64,000 bases of DNA from Vagococcus allomyrinae. Lineage in GTDB: Bacteria; Bacillota; Bacilli; Lactobacillales; Vagococcaceae. The position numbers and the translations under genes were made by a program. Shown in pieces: positions 44,693-53,754 of the stretch. The notes under the pieces were generated by a model. The model made no database searches. It was not told where the DNA came from and saw only the letters and a program-made list of their open reading frames with translations. The first letter of the stretch is position 1; every line of letters begins with the position of its first letter. The stretch is from positions 172,688-236,687 of the forward strand of contig NZ_JAEEGA010000009.1 of NCBI RefSeq assembly GCF_017829975.1, given 5' to 3'.

Positions 44693-46759
44693 ATGTTCAT
44701 AGATTCTCGAGGTCGATTGATATTAGAAGAGTTAGCCCTCTATCAAGGAAGAGTCGTGACGAAGAAAATGATGGAGAAGTACGATTTAAATTCACGTCAG
44801 ATCGATTACTCACTTGTAAAAATCAATGATTATTTGACTTATCACCAAATGGAAAAGGTTATTAAAGTGAATGGTGAGCTAATTGCCAATTTTGATGTAT
44901 TAGACGTTCTTTCAAAACTCAAGAAATACAGTAAGAAAGTCTATGTTCTTTCAGAAGAAGAACGGGTTGAATTAAGTTTATTGTTGTTAATCGCTCAAGA
45001 GCAGCCACTTTCCTTACAAGATTTTATCATTGACTTAGGAATTAGTAAAAATACCGCCTTAAAAAATATGAAAAATGTGAAGAAAATGTTAGCTCGTTAC
45101 AAATTGACACTCGTTTATTCACGCAATGCAGGGTATCAGGTAGAAGGAAAAGAAACCGCTATCCGATCGTTACTAAGAGACGTTGTTATTAAGCTTGTGG
45201 ACGATCAAATTAAAACAGATTACCTACTTTCACTGCTAAAAATTGAACAAGAACTTGAGATTGTTCGTGATAAGATGACTGAATTAGAAAAAAAATTGTC
45301 GATCGTTTATACAGATCATCGTCATACAGCTGTTTCATTACTTATTGCTATTTTTCTTCGCAGAATTCAAAGTAGCAAAATAATTGAAGAGCGGATCCCT
45401 GATAAGAAAGCTATTTTAGAAACTCAAGAATATCAAGAGATGGCTAATATGTTTGAAAAAGCAGGTATTCCAGATATTGAAATGATTTATTTTACGATCT
45501 ATGTACTGGCAATTGATATCTCTAAAGTGGAGGATGTCTTGGAAAACGACATTCCTAATTTAAGATTGGCAATCGATGAACTTATTGATCTATTTGAGAA
45601 AAAAGCTTGTATTATTTTTTTTGACCGCAGGTTCTTAATTAAAATGTTAACTCAACATTTAAAGCCAGCTTATTATCGCGTTAAATATCGCCTAAATTTA
45701 ACCAAAGGGTTTGATGAAACTTTGGTGAATGAAGCGACAGGAAAAGAGTTTCATAATATTTATCAAATTGTTGAAACCTGTGTTAGACCAATAGAAAAAG
45801 TTTTCGGCAAACCGTTACCTGTAACAGAATTAAGATTGCTGACACTGATTTTTGCAGGAGAAATGACCAGTGAGCGTAATGAACAAAAAGAACAATATCG
45901 TGCTGCGGTTGTTTGTTCAGAAGGGATTTCAGTTTCACGTCTCCTATATTTAACATTAGCAAATCTAATTCCGGAACTACATTTTTTGCAACCGATGTCT
46001 TATCGTGAATTAGTCAGTATGGATTCAGCTAGCTATGATTTGGTTATCGCTCCTTTTTATGTCGAAACCACTAAAAAATTGATTATTATTGATCCCGTGA
46101 TCACGCAAAAAAATCGCAATCGTATTAGAGAAAAAGTATTAAGTCAGTTATATGGATTTACTACAACAAGATTAAGCGTTGAGCGAATTATGGAGATCGT
46201 TCGTCAGCACACCAATATTCAAAATGAACAGCAACTCGTATCAAATTTAGCCAATTACATGTACGTTCCTGAAAAGAAAGTGAAAAGAAACAATCTGACC
46301 TTATCAAGTTCCAGTCCTAATTTATCAGAATTATTCCCGAAAGAACACATTACCAAAGTAAAACAAGTGGCTGATTGGCAAGAAGCATTGAGCGTTGTTG
46401 CCGAACCCTTAATTCGTGATGGCTCGATTGTTCCTGAATACATCGAAAAAATTATTGAAAACTATACTAAGGCCATGCCTCATATCGTTTTTGGCAAAGA
46501 AATAGCGATTCCCCATGCGAATGCGGAGCCTTTAGTCAAGCAACTTGCCATGAGCATGTTAATTATTGAAGCTGGCGTAACATTTAGTGACACTCAAACG
46601 GTTCATATTGTGATCTTACTAGCAACACCAGATAAGCAGTCTCATTTAACGGCGATGCTTCAGCTGTTGGATTTATCTGCTGCTGATGATGATGTAACGA
46701 AATTGATAACAAGTTCATCAGTAGACAGTATTATAGATATTCTACAATCTTTTTGTTAA
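44693..46759 (+). CDS. PRD-containing BglG/MtlR-type regulator with EIIB-like and EIIA domains
   Basis: 688 residues. N-terminal HTH pair (1-150; SLQDFIIDLGISKNTALKNMK is the second), two PRDs (about 180-395), an EIIB(Gat)-like domain (about 400-490) with Cys in AAVVCSEGISVSRLL, and a C-terminal EIIA with His608 in AIPHAN. Differs from the first regulator (771) in keeping the EIIB-like Cys. It precedes a dehydrogenase and a galactitol-type PTS in the same direction and probably activates them. Confidence 0.92.
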   Translation: MFIDSRGRLILEELALYQGRVVTKKMMEKYDLNSRQIDYSLVKINDYLTYHQMEKVIKVNGELIANFDVLDVLSKLKKYSKKVYVLSEEERVELSLLLLIAQEQPLSLQDFIIDLGISKNTALKNMKNVKKMLARYKLTLVYSRNAGYQVEGKETAIRSLLRDVVIKLVDDQIKTDYLLSLLKIEQELEIVRDKMTELEKKLSIVYTDHRHTAVSLLIAIFLRRIQSSKIIEERIPDKKAILETQEYQEMANMFEKAGIPDIEMIYFTIYVLAIDISKVEDVLENDIPNLRLAIDELIDLFEKKACIIFFDRRFLIKMLTQHLKPAYYRVKYRLNLTKGFDETLVNEATGKEFHNIYQIVETCVRPIEKVFGKPLPVTELRLLTLIFAGEMTSERNEQKEQYRAAVVCSEGISVSRLLYLTLANLIPELHFLQPMSYRELVSMDSASYDLVIAPFYVETTKKLIIIDPVITQKNRNRIREKVLSQLYGFTTTRLSVERIMEIVRQHTNIQNEQQLVSNLANYMYVPEKKVKRNNLTLSSSSPNLSELFPKEHITKVKQVADWQEALSVVAEPLIRDGSIVPEYIEKIIENYTKAMPHIVFGKEIAIPHANAEPLVKQLAMSMLIIEAGVTFSDTQTVHIVILLATPDKQSHLTAMLQLLDLSAADDDVTKLITSSSVDSIIDILQSFC

Positions 46760-46765
46760 AAACTA

Positions 46766-46794
46766 GCTAGTTTTTATTCAGGTGACGACCTGAA
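46766..46794 (+). promoter_or_regulatory. Inverted repeats before the galactitol-type PTS operon
   Basis: Palindrome AACTAGCTAGTT (near 46760-46771) followed by TTCAGGTGACGACCTGAA (about 46777-46794), a hairpin with seven-base arms. Either could be the regulator's operator or an attenuator; TATAAT follows near 46802. Confidence 0.45.
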
Positions 46795-46823
46795 ATTAAA
46801 AATATAATGGAGGGTTATTATCA

Positions 46824-47843
46824 ATGAAACAAATTGTTTATTATGGAATTGAGGATATTCGCTTAAAAGAAGTAGCTGTACCAGTGCCTGCTGCAGGTGA
46901 AGTAGTCGTGAAAAATAAGGTCACGTTAACATGTGGTACCGATTGTAAAATGTTTATGCGTGGTTATCGCTATAATCCACCACACTTAATTGGTCATGAA
47001 GCTGCGGGTGATGTTGTGTCAGTGGGAGAGGGGGTTACTAAATTTAAAATTGGTGATCGCGTCGTGGCTCACAATACAGCACCTTGTCATAAATGTTATT
47101 GGTGCAAGAAAGGGCAACATTCAATGTGTGTTGATCTACCTTCTAATTTGGGTTCCTATGCAGAATATCAGCTAATTCCCAAAAATATTGTGGAAGAAAC
47201 CATGTTTCTAATGCCGGATGACATGGACTATAAACAAGCAGCCTTAACAGAGCCCCTATCATGTGCAGTTTACGGCATTGATCAGGTGGATATCGAACAA
47301 GGTGACAGTGTTGTTGTAAATGGTTGCGGACCAATTGGCCTGATGTTTATTCGATTGGCCTATCTTAAAGGGGCGCGAGTCATTGCCTGTGATAATAAGC
47401 AAAACCGTTTGGAATTAGCTAAGAAAATGGGGGCATTACATCTAATTAACATTCAAGAACAAGATCAAATCCAAGCAGTGCGTGAATTGATCGAAGACGC
47501 AAGGGGTGTTGATGTGGCGATTGAAGCGGCAGGCTTACCAGAAGTATGGGAAATTGCTTTCCAGCAAGTTAGAGCTGGCGGTCAAGTTCTGTGTTTTGGT
47601 GGCACCAAAACTGGCACGCAAGTAACTTTTGACTGCACAAGAATGCACTATGAACAAATTACAGTCAAAGGCGTTTTCCACACAACGCCGATACATGTTA
47701 ATGCCGCCTTTGAATTATTAAAAATGAAGGCAATCTCAGCGGAAGATTTTGTTGAAAATGAGTACACCATTGAGGAAACTGAAATGGCTATTCGTGAACA
47801 TGCTGCAGGTAAAGTCATTAAGAATTGTATTATTTATAACTAA
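46824..47843 (+). CDS. Zinc-dependent MDR dehydrogenase (module iii)
   Basis: 339 residues. Catalytic zinc: Cys in LTCGTDCKMF plus GHEAAGD; structural zinc CHKCYWCKKGQHSMC; Rossmann turn VVNGCGPIG. Starts the enzyme part of the operon, before EIIA of the galactitol type, and by context oxidises the 1-phosphorylated alditol to a 2-ketose 1-phosphate, the kind of compound a rhamnulose-1-phosphate aldolase accepts. Confidence 0.88.
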   Translation: MKQIVYYGIEDIRLKEVAVPVPAAGEVVVKNKVTLTCGTDCKMFMRGYRYNPPHLIGHEAAGDVVSVGEGVTKFKIGDRVVAHNTAPCHKCYWCKKGQHSMCVDLPSNLGSYAEYQLIPKNIVEETMFLMPDDMDYKQAALTEPLSCAVYGIDQVDIEQGDSVVVNGCGPIGLMFIRLAYLKGARVIACDNKQNRLELAKKMGALHLINIQEQDQIQAVRELIEDARGVDVAIEAAGLPEVWEIAFQQVRAGGQVLCFGGTKTGTQVTFDCTRMHYEQITVKGVFHTTPIHVNAAFELLKMKAISAEDFVENEYTIEETEMAIREHAAGKVIKNCIIYN

Positions 47844-47864
47844 GACGGCATGGGAGTGTAACCG

Positions 47865-48326
47865 ATGGAAAGTTTAATTTCAAAAGACTATATTTTTGTG
47901 AAAAAAACCTATGAAAATAGTGATGAAGTGTTTGAGGATTTAGGCAAATTATTAATCAATCAAGGTTATGCCAAGCCTACCTATATAGACGCACTAAAAA
48001 CCCGAGAGGAAAAATTTCCAACAGGGCTATTAACCAATGGGTTAGGTGTTGCCATTCCACATACAGAGGCCTCACAAGTAATAAAATCACGGATTGTTGT
48101 AGCAAAATTAACCAAACCTGTACATTTTAACGAGATGGGCAAAGTTGCAACGCCGATTGATGTTGACATGATCATTATGTTAGCGTTGAATGATGGAAAA
48201 AAACATTTAGAAGCCTTGCAAAAGATAATCTCGATCGTAGGCAATCATGAGTTACTTAAGGCATTAGAAAGTGCTGATACTTGCGATGCAATATATGACG
48301 TATTTGACGAAGTGATCAATAGTTAA
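47865..48326 (+). CDS. PTS EIIA component, galactitol/fructose type
   Basis: 153 residues, a single PTS_EIIA type 2 domain. Active-site His66 lies in GVAIPHTEAS. Followed 17 bases later by the matching EIIB. Confidence 0.92.
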   Translation: MESLISKDYIFVKKTYENSDEVFEDLGKLLINQGYAKPTYIDALKTREEKFPTGLLTNGLGVAIPHTEASQVIKSRIVVAKLTKPVHFNEMGKVATPIDVDMIIMLALNDGKKHLEALQKIISIVGNHELLKALESADTCDAIYDVFDEVINS

Positions 48327-48343
48327 AAGAGGAGAGAAGAGAA

Positions 48344-48634
48344 ATGAAAACAATTATCGTAGCATGTGGTGGTGGAATCGCCACCTCACAAACTGTGGCA
48401 GTAAAATTAGGCAATCTGTTAGAAGAAGCGGGAATTCGCAAAAATGAATTTAACATTGAGGCAATTAATATCAACTCCATTCCCTCATATGAAAATGTAG
48501 CCGATTTATATGTGTCTATATCACCAATCGGCGAAAAACAATACTCATTACCTACTTTTAGTGGGGTGCCATTTTTGACCGGGATTGGTGCTAAAGAAGA
48601 ATTGGAAAAAATTCTTGCAGAATTTAAGAAATAA
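48344..48634 (+). CDS. PTS EIIB component, galactitol type
   Basis: 96 residues, the size of GatB. Phosphorylated Cys8 is in IIVACGGGIATS, the family P-loop. GAGGAGAGAAG ribosome site. Confidence 0.92.
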   Translation: MKTIIVACGGGIATSQTVAVKLGNLLEEAGIRKNEFNIEAININSIPSYENVADLYVSISPIGEKQYSLPTFSGVPFLTGIGAKEELEKILAEFKK

Positions 48635-48658
48635 CAACACGCTTGAGGAGGAGAATAA

Positions 48659-50026
48659 ATGGAAATTATTCAAACGATCTTTCAAAGTATCATTGATCTA
48701 GGAGCCCCAGTATTTCTGCCAATTATTTTAACCATTATTGGAACACTATTAGGAATGAAGTTTTCAAAAGCCTTTGCAGCAGGTTTAATTTTAGGGGTTG
48801 CTCTAGTCGGTATGGGAATGGTCATGGATTTCATGACAGCTAATGTTGGGGCTGCGGCACAAGCGTTTATCAAAAATACAGGGGTGGAACTAAAGGCCCT
48901 CGATATGGGATGGGCGCCAGCTTTAGGCTTAGTCTGGACATGGGAGTATGCGTTCCTCATGTTTCCTGTCCAAATCATCATTAACGTGTTGATGTTAGCC
49001 TTTAATTTGACTAATTGCTTAAACATGGATATGTGGAATGTGGCAAACAAAGTCTGTACAGCCTTTTTGATCACTTATGTAAGTGGAAATATCTACCTTG
49101 GATTTGCGCTAGCCATCCTTCAATGTATATTAGAACTTAAAAACGCTGACTATACTCGTTACCGCTTGGAAAAACTATCCGGTATTCCAGGAGTGTCAAT
49201 GCCTCATCCAATGTTTTTAGCGGGGATTTGGTTCTACCCCTTCACCCATTTAATGGATGTCCTATTACCAGATAAGGTGAACATTGATGCTCAAAAAATT
49301 CGTGACAAAATCGGTGTCTTTGGCGAAAACCATATTATGGGGTTCCTAGTGGGATGTTTTATCGGTATTTTTGGCGGTTATGATATTCCAGCCATTTTAA
49401 CTTTAGGAGTTCAAGCTGGAACAGCTTTGACATTATTTCCTTTAGTTGCCAAATTATTTACAACATCACTAACCCCTATTAGTGAAGGAGCTACGGAATT
49501 TATGAAACGTAAATTTGCTGGCCGTGAATTTACGATTGGCTTAGATTGGCCAATTATGGCTGGGCGCTCTGAACATTGGTTGCTAATGATTCTTGCTATA
49601 CCTGTTATCTTTATCTACGCCATTTTTTTACCAGGTAATATCGTCTTACCTTTTGGTGGTTTGATGGAGATATGTCTGATCGTTCCGTTATTCTATTTAA
49701 CGATGGGCAACTTAGTAAAAATGGCCATCGGAACGCTGATAGGTATTCCGATTCACCTTTATGCTGCCTCGTACTTTGCGCCGCATTTTACCAAGCTTGC
49801 TGAAACTACAGGGGGTGCCACTGTTCCTAAAGGCCAAATGTTAGCTTGGTTGGGAATGGATATTTCTGAATTGCGTTGGATTTTTGCGACGGCTTCTCAA
49901 GGCAATGTTATTGGAATAGTGTTTGCCGTCGTGACCATTCCCCTAGCAATCTATTATTTTAAATCAATAAAAAAGGAAGATCAAAAGTATGCGGCAGAAT
50001 TAGGTTATGACATTAAACCAAAATAA
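48659..50026 (+). CDS. PTS EIIC component, galactitol family
   Basis: 455 residues, the full length of GatC, with ten to twelve membrane segments. Segments such as GLVWTWEYAFLMFPVQ and FGENHIMGFLVG are typical. With the EIIA and EIIB encoded upstream it forms a complete permease that phosphorylates an alditol or deoxy-alditol at its terminal carbon. Confidence 0.92.
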   Translation: MEIIQTIFQSIIDLGAPVFLPIILTIIGTLLGMKFSKAFAAGLILGVALVGMGMVMDFMTANVGAAAQAFIKNTGVELKALDMGWAPALGLVWTWEYAFLMFPVQIIINVLMLAFNLTNCLNMDMWNVANKVCTAFLITYVSGNIYLGFALAILQCILELKNADYTRYRLEKLSGIPGVSMPHPMFLAGIWFYPFTHLMDVLLPDKVNIDAQKIRDKIGVFGENHIMGFLVGCFIGIFGGYDIPAILTLGVQAGTALTLFPLVAKLFTTSLTPISEGATEFMKRKFAGREFTIGLDWPIMAGRSEHWLLMILAIPVIFIYAIFLPGNIVLPFGGLMEICLIVPLFYLTMGNLVKMAIGTLIGIPIHLYAASYFAPHFTKLAETTGGATVPKGQMLAWLGMDISELRWIFATASQGNVIGIVFAVVTIPLAIYYFKSIKKEDQKYAAELGYDIKPK

Positions 50027-50040
50027 AATGAGGTGACGAG

Positions 50041-50226
50041 ATGCTTAAAAAAGGACTGTTTATATTCTTTACATTGCTATCTGCGATTTTCTTAGTCATA
50101 AGTGTGATATCGTGGAATATCTATCTTGGAGGGTGTGCCTTTGTTATGGCGGTGTCATTGACTCGCTTTTTAGATGCCGATATTAAAAGAAGAGCGCCCC
50201 ATGAGGCTATTGAAAAAAGTAATTAG
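50041..50226 (+). CDS. Small two-helix membrane protein of unknown function
   Basis: 61 residues with two hydrophobic segments (about 5-22 and 27-45) and a charged C-terminus. It lies 14 bases after the EIIC gene with a good GAGGTGACGAG ribosome site, so it is likely a real gene. It could stabilise the permease; no family was recognised. Confidence 0.65.
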   Translation: MLKKGLFIFFTLLSAIFLVISVISWNIYLGGCAFVMAVSLTRFLDADIKRRAPHEAIEKSN

Positions 50227-50302
50227 TCAGCGTAAACACCGTCTCTCTGACCATTAGGAACCTGATTAACTATCGACAAAATGAAGGGAAGTAGAGGATA
50301 TT

Positions 50303-51094
50303 ATGACTAAGTTTAGTGATTCTGTACTATTAGAAGAAGCAAAGAAAACCTGTCATTATTTTTGGCAGTCAGGTTGGGGAGAGTTTCATGCAGGCAATCT
50401 CAGTTATTTATTAGATGAGGTGGAACTAGCTAAATTCTCTAGTGATTTTACTTTAAAGCGGGAAATACCTGTAACCTTTTCCACCGAAGGGTTAGCTGGT
50501 AGAGTATTTCTCGTAACGAGAAGTGGAGCTGTTTTTCGTAAGATTTTACAGAATCCTGAAGAAGATTTTGGGGTTATTCGAGTAAGAAACGGCTATTTGG
50601 AAGTCTTGTGGGGGTTCGCCAATGACCAACGACCGACAAGTGAACTCTCAGCACACCTACAATGTCACAGTAAACGCTTGGCTGCTAACGATAAAAATCG
50701 CTTAGTTTTGCATTGTCATCCGACTTATACGATCGCGATGACATTTGCTCATCAATTGGATCAACAAAAATTTACTGAAACTCTTTGGCGTTTAAATTCG
50801 GAGTGTGTTCTTGTTTTTCCTGATGGCCTGGGTTTATTGCCTTGGATGGTCTGTGGAGACGGCGCGATTGGCGCAGAGACCGCAAAAAAAATGAAGGATC
50901 ATCGAATTGTGATTTGGCCCTATCATGGAATGTTTGCCTCTGGTGAAAGCTTTGATGAAGTTATTGGCTTAATCGAAACCATTGAAAAGAATGCTCAAAT
51001 ATACATGTTAACGCAACAAGCCCTGAATCCTGGCATTCAGACAGAACAGGTGAGGGAATTGGCTAAAGCATTTGAGGTTGAGATGTATTATTAA
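50303..51094 (+). CDS. rhaD: Rhamnulose-1-phosphate aldolase (RhaD-like class II aldolase/adducin family)
   Basis: 263 residues. Reads like E. coli RhaD along its length: HAGNLSYLLD, VTRSGAVFRK, LWGFANDQRPTSELSAHL, HCHPT, ECVLVFPDGLGLLPWMV and WPYHGMF. Zinc ligands His137, His139 and His208 and catalytic Glu114 correspond to E. coli His141, His143, His212 and Glu117. Cleaves L-rhamnulose-1-phosphate to DHAP and L-lactaldehyde. Neither rhamnose isomerase nor rhamnulokinase genes are nearby; instead a galactitol-type PTS and a dehydrogenase are, which suggests the ketose 1-phosphate is made from a PTS-imported alditol. Confidence 0.88.
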   Translation: MTKFSDSVLLEEAKKTCHYFWQSGWGEFHAGNLSYLLDEVELAKFSSDFTLKREIPVTFSTEGLAGRVFLVTRSGAVFRKILQNPEEDFGVIRVRNGYLEVLWGFANDQRPTSELSAHLQCHSKRLAANDKNRLVLHCHPTYTIAMTFAHQLDQQKFTETLWRLNSECVLVFPDGLGLLPWMVCGDGAIGAETAKKMKDHRIVIWPYHGMFASGESFDEVIGLIETIEKNAQIYMLTQQALNPGIQTEQVRELAKAFEVEMYY

Positions 51095-51107
51095 TAAATA
51101 CATGATA

Positions 51108-51234
51108 TTAAATAATCAGACAGATAGTTCCATTGGATAATTCGCATAATCAGACCACAAGAGAGGAACTTTCAGATTTTTTCTAGTTGGAAGTTTAACG
51201 GTAAAGAGGGATTATTTAATAGGAACCATATAGA
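51108..51234. repeat. MITE-like palindromic repeat, copy B
   Basis: Ends TTAAATAATC (51108-51117) and GATTATTTAA (51210-51219) plus AGGAACCAT. Compared with copy A it has an extra 30-base insert (AGATAGTTCCATTGGAT region) near the left end, which is found inverted in copy C. Its internal AAGTTTAACGGTAAAG is identical to copy A. Confidence 0.8.
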
Positions 51235-51250
51235 ACACTAGTTATAACTG

Positions 51251-51296
51251 GTTACTACAGGAGCCTAACTCAAGGCCATGAAGCTCCTGTAGTAAC
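51251..51296. terminator. Hairpin between converging modules iii and iv
   Basis: GTTACTACAGGAGC (51251-51264) and GCTCCTGTAGTAAC (51283-51296) form a perfect 14-base stem with an 18-base loop. No T run on either side, so a role as bidirectional terminator is likely but not certain. Confidence 0.65.
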
Positions 51297-51314
51297 AATC
51301 AGCTACTAAACAAC

Positions 51315-51869
51315 CTATTCCAAATTAGCATGTTGCTTCTTTAAATCCTCAAAAGTCAAACCTTTAATCTCGGCTAATTCTAGAGATAAAATATCATGGT
51401 ATAACATCAAACCTTGTTCGAAGACGGTTGTCATTGGTTGAATTGAAGTAAAGGCTTGTGAACTTTTCGAAGGACTCTGAAAAGTGACAATACCATCAGC
51501 CAACTTGGCAATCGTGCTTTCTGAATTAGAAGTGAGATGCCAAATTTTTGCGCCCAACTCTTTGGCTTTAATGGAAATACCTTTTGGGAATAATGATTCT
51601 CCTGAGGCACTGCCAACAACAAGTAGGTCATTTTTTGTAATAGGCGGTTCGTTTAAATCACCGACCATATGACAATTGATGCCTAAATGAGTGAACCGTT
51701 TAACGGCAGTTTCTAAAGCCATTTTTACGCGCCCAACACCTATAAAGAATACTTGATCTGCGGCTAAAAGAGCTTTTAGATAGTCATCTGTTTCTACCAC
51801 AGATACTTTTTCGAGTAAATAGTTAAGTTCTTCGATGACACCTTGTCTATATTCTTGATAATTACTCAT
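51315..51869 (-). CDS. hxlB: 6-phospho-3-hexuloisomerase-like SIS-domain protein
   Basis: 184 residues, the length of HxlB/PHI, with a single SIS domain. Phosphosugar-binding segments: FFIGVGRVKMALETAVKRF (about 41-59) and LLVVGSASGES, then a conserved C-terminal helix ending GLTFEDLKKQHANLE, which resembles the PHI tail. PHI interconverts D-arabino-3-hexulose-6-P and fructose-6-P. It is the last gene of a minus-strand PTS operon and overlaps the dehydrogenase by eight bases. No hexulose-phosphate synthase (HxlA) is present, so a formaldehyde-fixing role is unlikely here. Confidence 0.82.
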   Translation of the reverse strand: MSNYQEYRQGVIEELNYLLEKVSVVETDDYLKALLAADQVFFIGVGRVKMALETAVKRFTHLGINCHMVGDLNEPPITKNDLLVVGSASGESLFPKGISIKAKELGAKIWHLTSNSESTIAKLADGIVTFQSPSKSSQAFTSIQPMTTVFEQGLMLYHDILSLELAEIKGLTFEDLKKQHANLE

Positions 51870-52905
51870 TGATCATCAACACCTTACAATAGAATTCTTT
51901 TTGTTCATGAATCATGTCAAATGCTGCGGGTAGTTCTTCCAAGGAGACTCTGTGAGTGACTAAAGGTATTAAGTTTAATTTTTTGCTAGCGATGGCCTCA
52001 GCAGTAATGGACCATTCATTTTTGGGAAAATGATCCCAGATACTGTTAAACATCCCAATAATAGTGCCTTCTTTGCGCATAAACTGATCGTAGGTTTCTT
52101 TTTTTAAGGTCATATCAGAATGCGGATTTCCTAATAGAACAACTTTTCCAAAGGTGCGAATACTTCTTGCACAAGCATCGAAAGCAGCGGAAGAGCCTGT
52201 GGCTTCAATGGCGATATCTGCTAAATTTCCTTGAAAAATCTCCAAAAGATAGTCTTCTGGAGCGACCTTTTGACTGTTAAGGACATGGTCAAATCCCAGA
52301 TTTTTGGCAAAATCAACTTTCATTTGATCAATATCAATTAGAACCACTTTTCCAGCACCATTGATCATAGCCCATTGAGCAACCATTAAGCCGATTGGGC
52401 CAGCACCATAAATGACGATTTTATCTCCAAGAGTAACTTTTGCCTTATTAACGACATGTTGGGCAACTGTCGCAGGTTCAACCATCGCCCCTTCCTCGTA
52501 TGTCACATGATCTTCCAAAAGCACCAGATTTTCAACTGGCACAGCTAGGTATTCCTCAAATCCACCATCTGTTCGCGAGCCAAAATAGTTGTAATTTTTG
52601 CATTGAGCATAATAGCCAGATTGACAAAACTCGCATTTTCTACAGGGGATTAAGGGGAAGATTGCCGCTTTTCTGGCTAAGAACCTTTCAGAAACACCAG
52701 GTCCTAATGCAATAATTTTTCCAGCAAACTCGTGTCCCAACACAGTTGGAAAATGGTAGGAGCCGGTAACAAACGTCCTTGGAATATCCGACCCACAAAT
52801 ACCGCAAGCAATATTATGAAGTAGCACCTCACCAGATTTAGGGATTGGTTTTTCTTTTTCTACTAAGACTTGTTTGCCAATTGCCTGTAATTCGACAGCT
52901 TTCAT
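51862..52905 (-). CDS. Zinc-dependent MDR dehydrogenase, GatD/sorbitol dehydrogenase-like (module iv)
   Basis: 347 residues. Catalytic zinc: Cys in GICGSDIPRTF and GHEFAG; structural zinc CRKCEFCQSGYYAQC; Rossmann turn VIYGAGPIGLM. The GHEFAG and PCRKCEFC segments resemble galactitol-1-phosphate 5-dehydrogenase. In this operon it would oxidise the imported phosphorylated polyol to the ketose phosphate used by the SIS isomerase. Confidence 0.88.
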   Translation of the reverse strand: MKAVELQAIGKQVLVEKEKPIPKSGEVLLHNIACGICGSDIPRTFVTGSYHFPTVLGHEFAGKIIALGPGVSERFLARKAAIFPLIPCRKCEFCQSGYYAQCKNYNYFGSRTDGGFEEYLAVPVENLVLLEDHVTYEEGAMVEPATVAQHVVNKAKVTLGDKIVIYGAGPIGLMVAQWAMINGAGKVVLIDIDQMKVDFAKNLGFDHVLNSQKVAPEDYLLEIFQGNLADIAIEATGSSAAFDACARSIRTFGKVVLLGNPHSDMTLKKETYDQFMRKEGTIIGMFNSIWDHFPKNEWSITAEAIASKKLNLIPLVTHRVSLEELPAAFDMIHEQKEFYCKVLMINE

Positions 52906-52924
52906 TATGAATCTTCCTCTCTAT

Positions 52925-53752
52925 TTAACTTGGTAATCCTAAAATGCCTGCGTATGACAGGAGGATTCCGGCCGCAAAAATGATTAAGATGATAATATTG
53001 ATGTTTACTTTTTTTCGAACTAACCAATAAACAAAAAGTGTGACACCTAAAGGAAGTAATCCTGGCATAAGGGCATCAAGCACTTGACTTTGAATAGCTA
53101 ACTCCGTTTCACTGAACTTAAGAACTGTCGGAATTGTAACATTTACCCGCGAAGCCGTCATACATCCGACCACCATCAGACCGACCATGCTAAAAATCTC
53201 CGTTAAGCGATTGATGGTTCCTTCTCGTAACATGGTTAAAATAAACGATTTTCCCTTTTGATAACCTAAACGATACATGGTCCAACTACAAGCAATCATA
53301 CAAATTTTGTAGACGATTTCGAAGAAGATCGGCCCCACAAAACTTCCTTCAATGGCAATTGAGCAAGCAATTCCACCTAGTATTGGATATAAAATCCCCT
53401 GGCTTACAGTGTCACCTATTCCCGCAATCGGCCCCATTAATCCAGTTCGTAACGAGGTGATAGAGTCTTCAGTAATATCTTCAGCCCCATTTGCTCTTTG
53501 TTCTTCCATTGCAGATGCAATGCCTGGAATTACGGTTCCAGCAAAAGAAAACTCTGTGTTGTAAAAAACAAAATATTTTTTTAGTTCCTTGACTTGACGT
53601 TCTTTATCATTAGGGTAAAGCTTTCTAATAACTGGAACCATTGCATTGGCTTGGCCTAATGCTTGTAAACGTTCATAGTTATAGCAGGATTCGCTTGAAT
53701 AGGTTAAGGCGTAATTTTTCAACAATTCTTTTTTTGTTAATTTGACTTCCAT
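52925..53752 (-). CDS. PTS EIID component, mannose family (module iv)
   Basis: 275 residues: SESCYNYERLQALG, FVFYNTEFSFAG, GLMGPIAGIGDTVSQG. Only three bases separate it from the EIIC stop. Confidence 0.94.
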   Translation of the reverse strand: MEVKLTKKELLKNYALTYSSESCYNYERLQALGQANAMVPVIRKLYPNDKERQVKELKKYFVFYNTEFSFAGTVIPGIASAMEEQRANGAEDITEDSITSLRTGLMGPIAGIGDTVSQGILYPILGGIACSIAIEGSFVGPIFFEIVYKICMIACSWTMYRLGYQKGKSFILTMLREGTINRLTEIFSMVGLMVVGCMTASRVNVTIPTVLKFSETELAIQSQVLDALMPGLLPLGVTLFVYWLVRKKVNINIIILIIFAAGILLSYAGILGLPS

Positions 53753-53754
53753 TT

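Noticed and set aside
48682..49074. 130-codon minus-strand ORF opposite the galactitol EIIC gene
   Set aside because: It is antisense to a strongly conserved membrane protein and has no ribosome site or family motif.
51315..51869. Formaldehyde fixation (ribulose monophosphate) role for the HxlB-like gene
   Set aside because: No HxlA-like synthase is in the operon; the 43543 epimerase-like protein has Rpe-type motifs and belongs to another operon.
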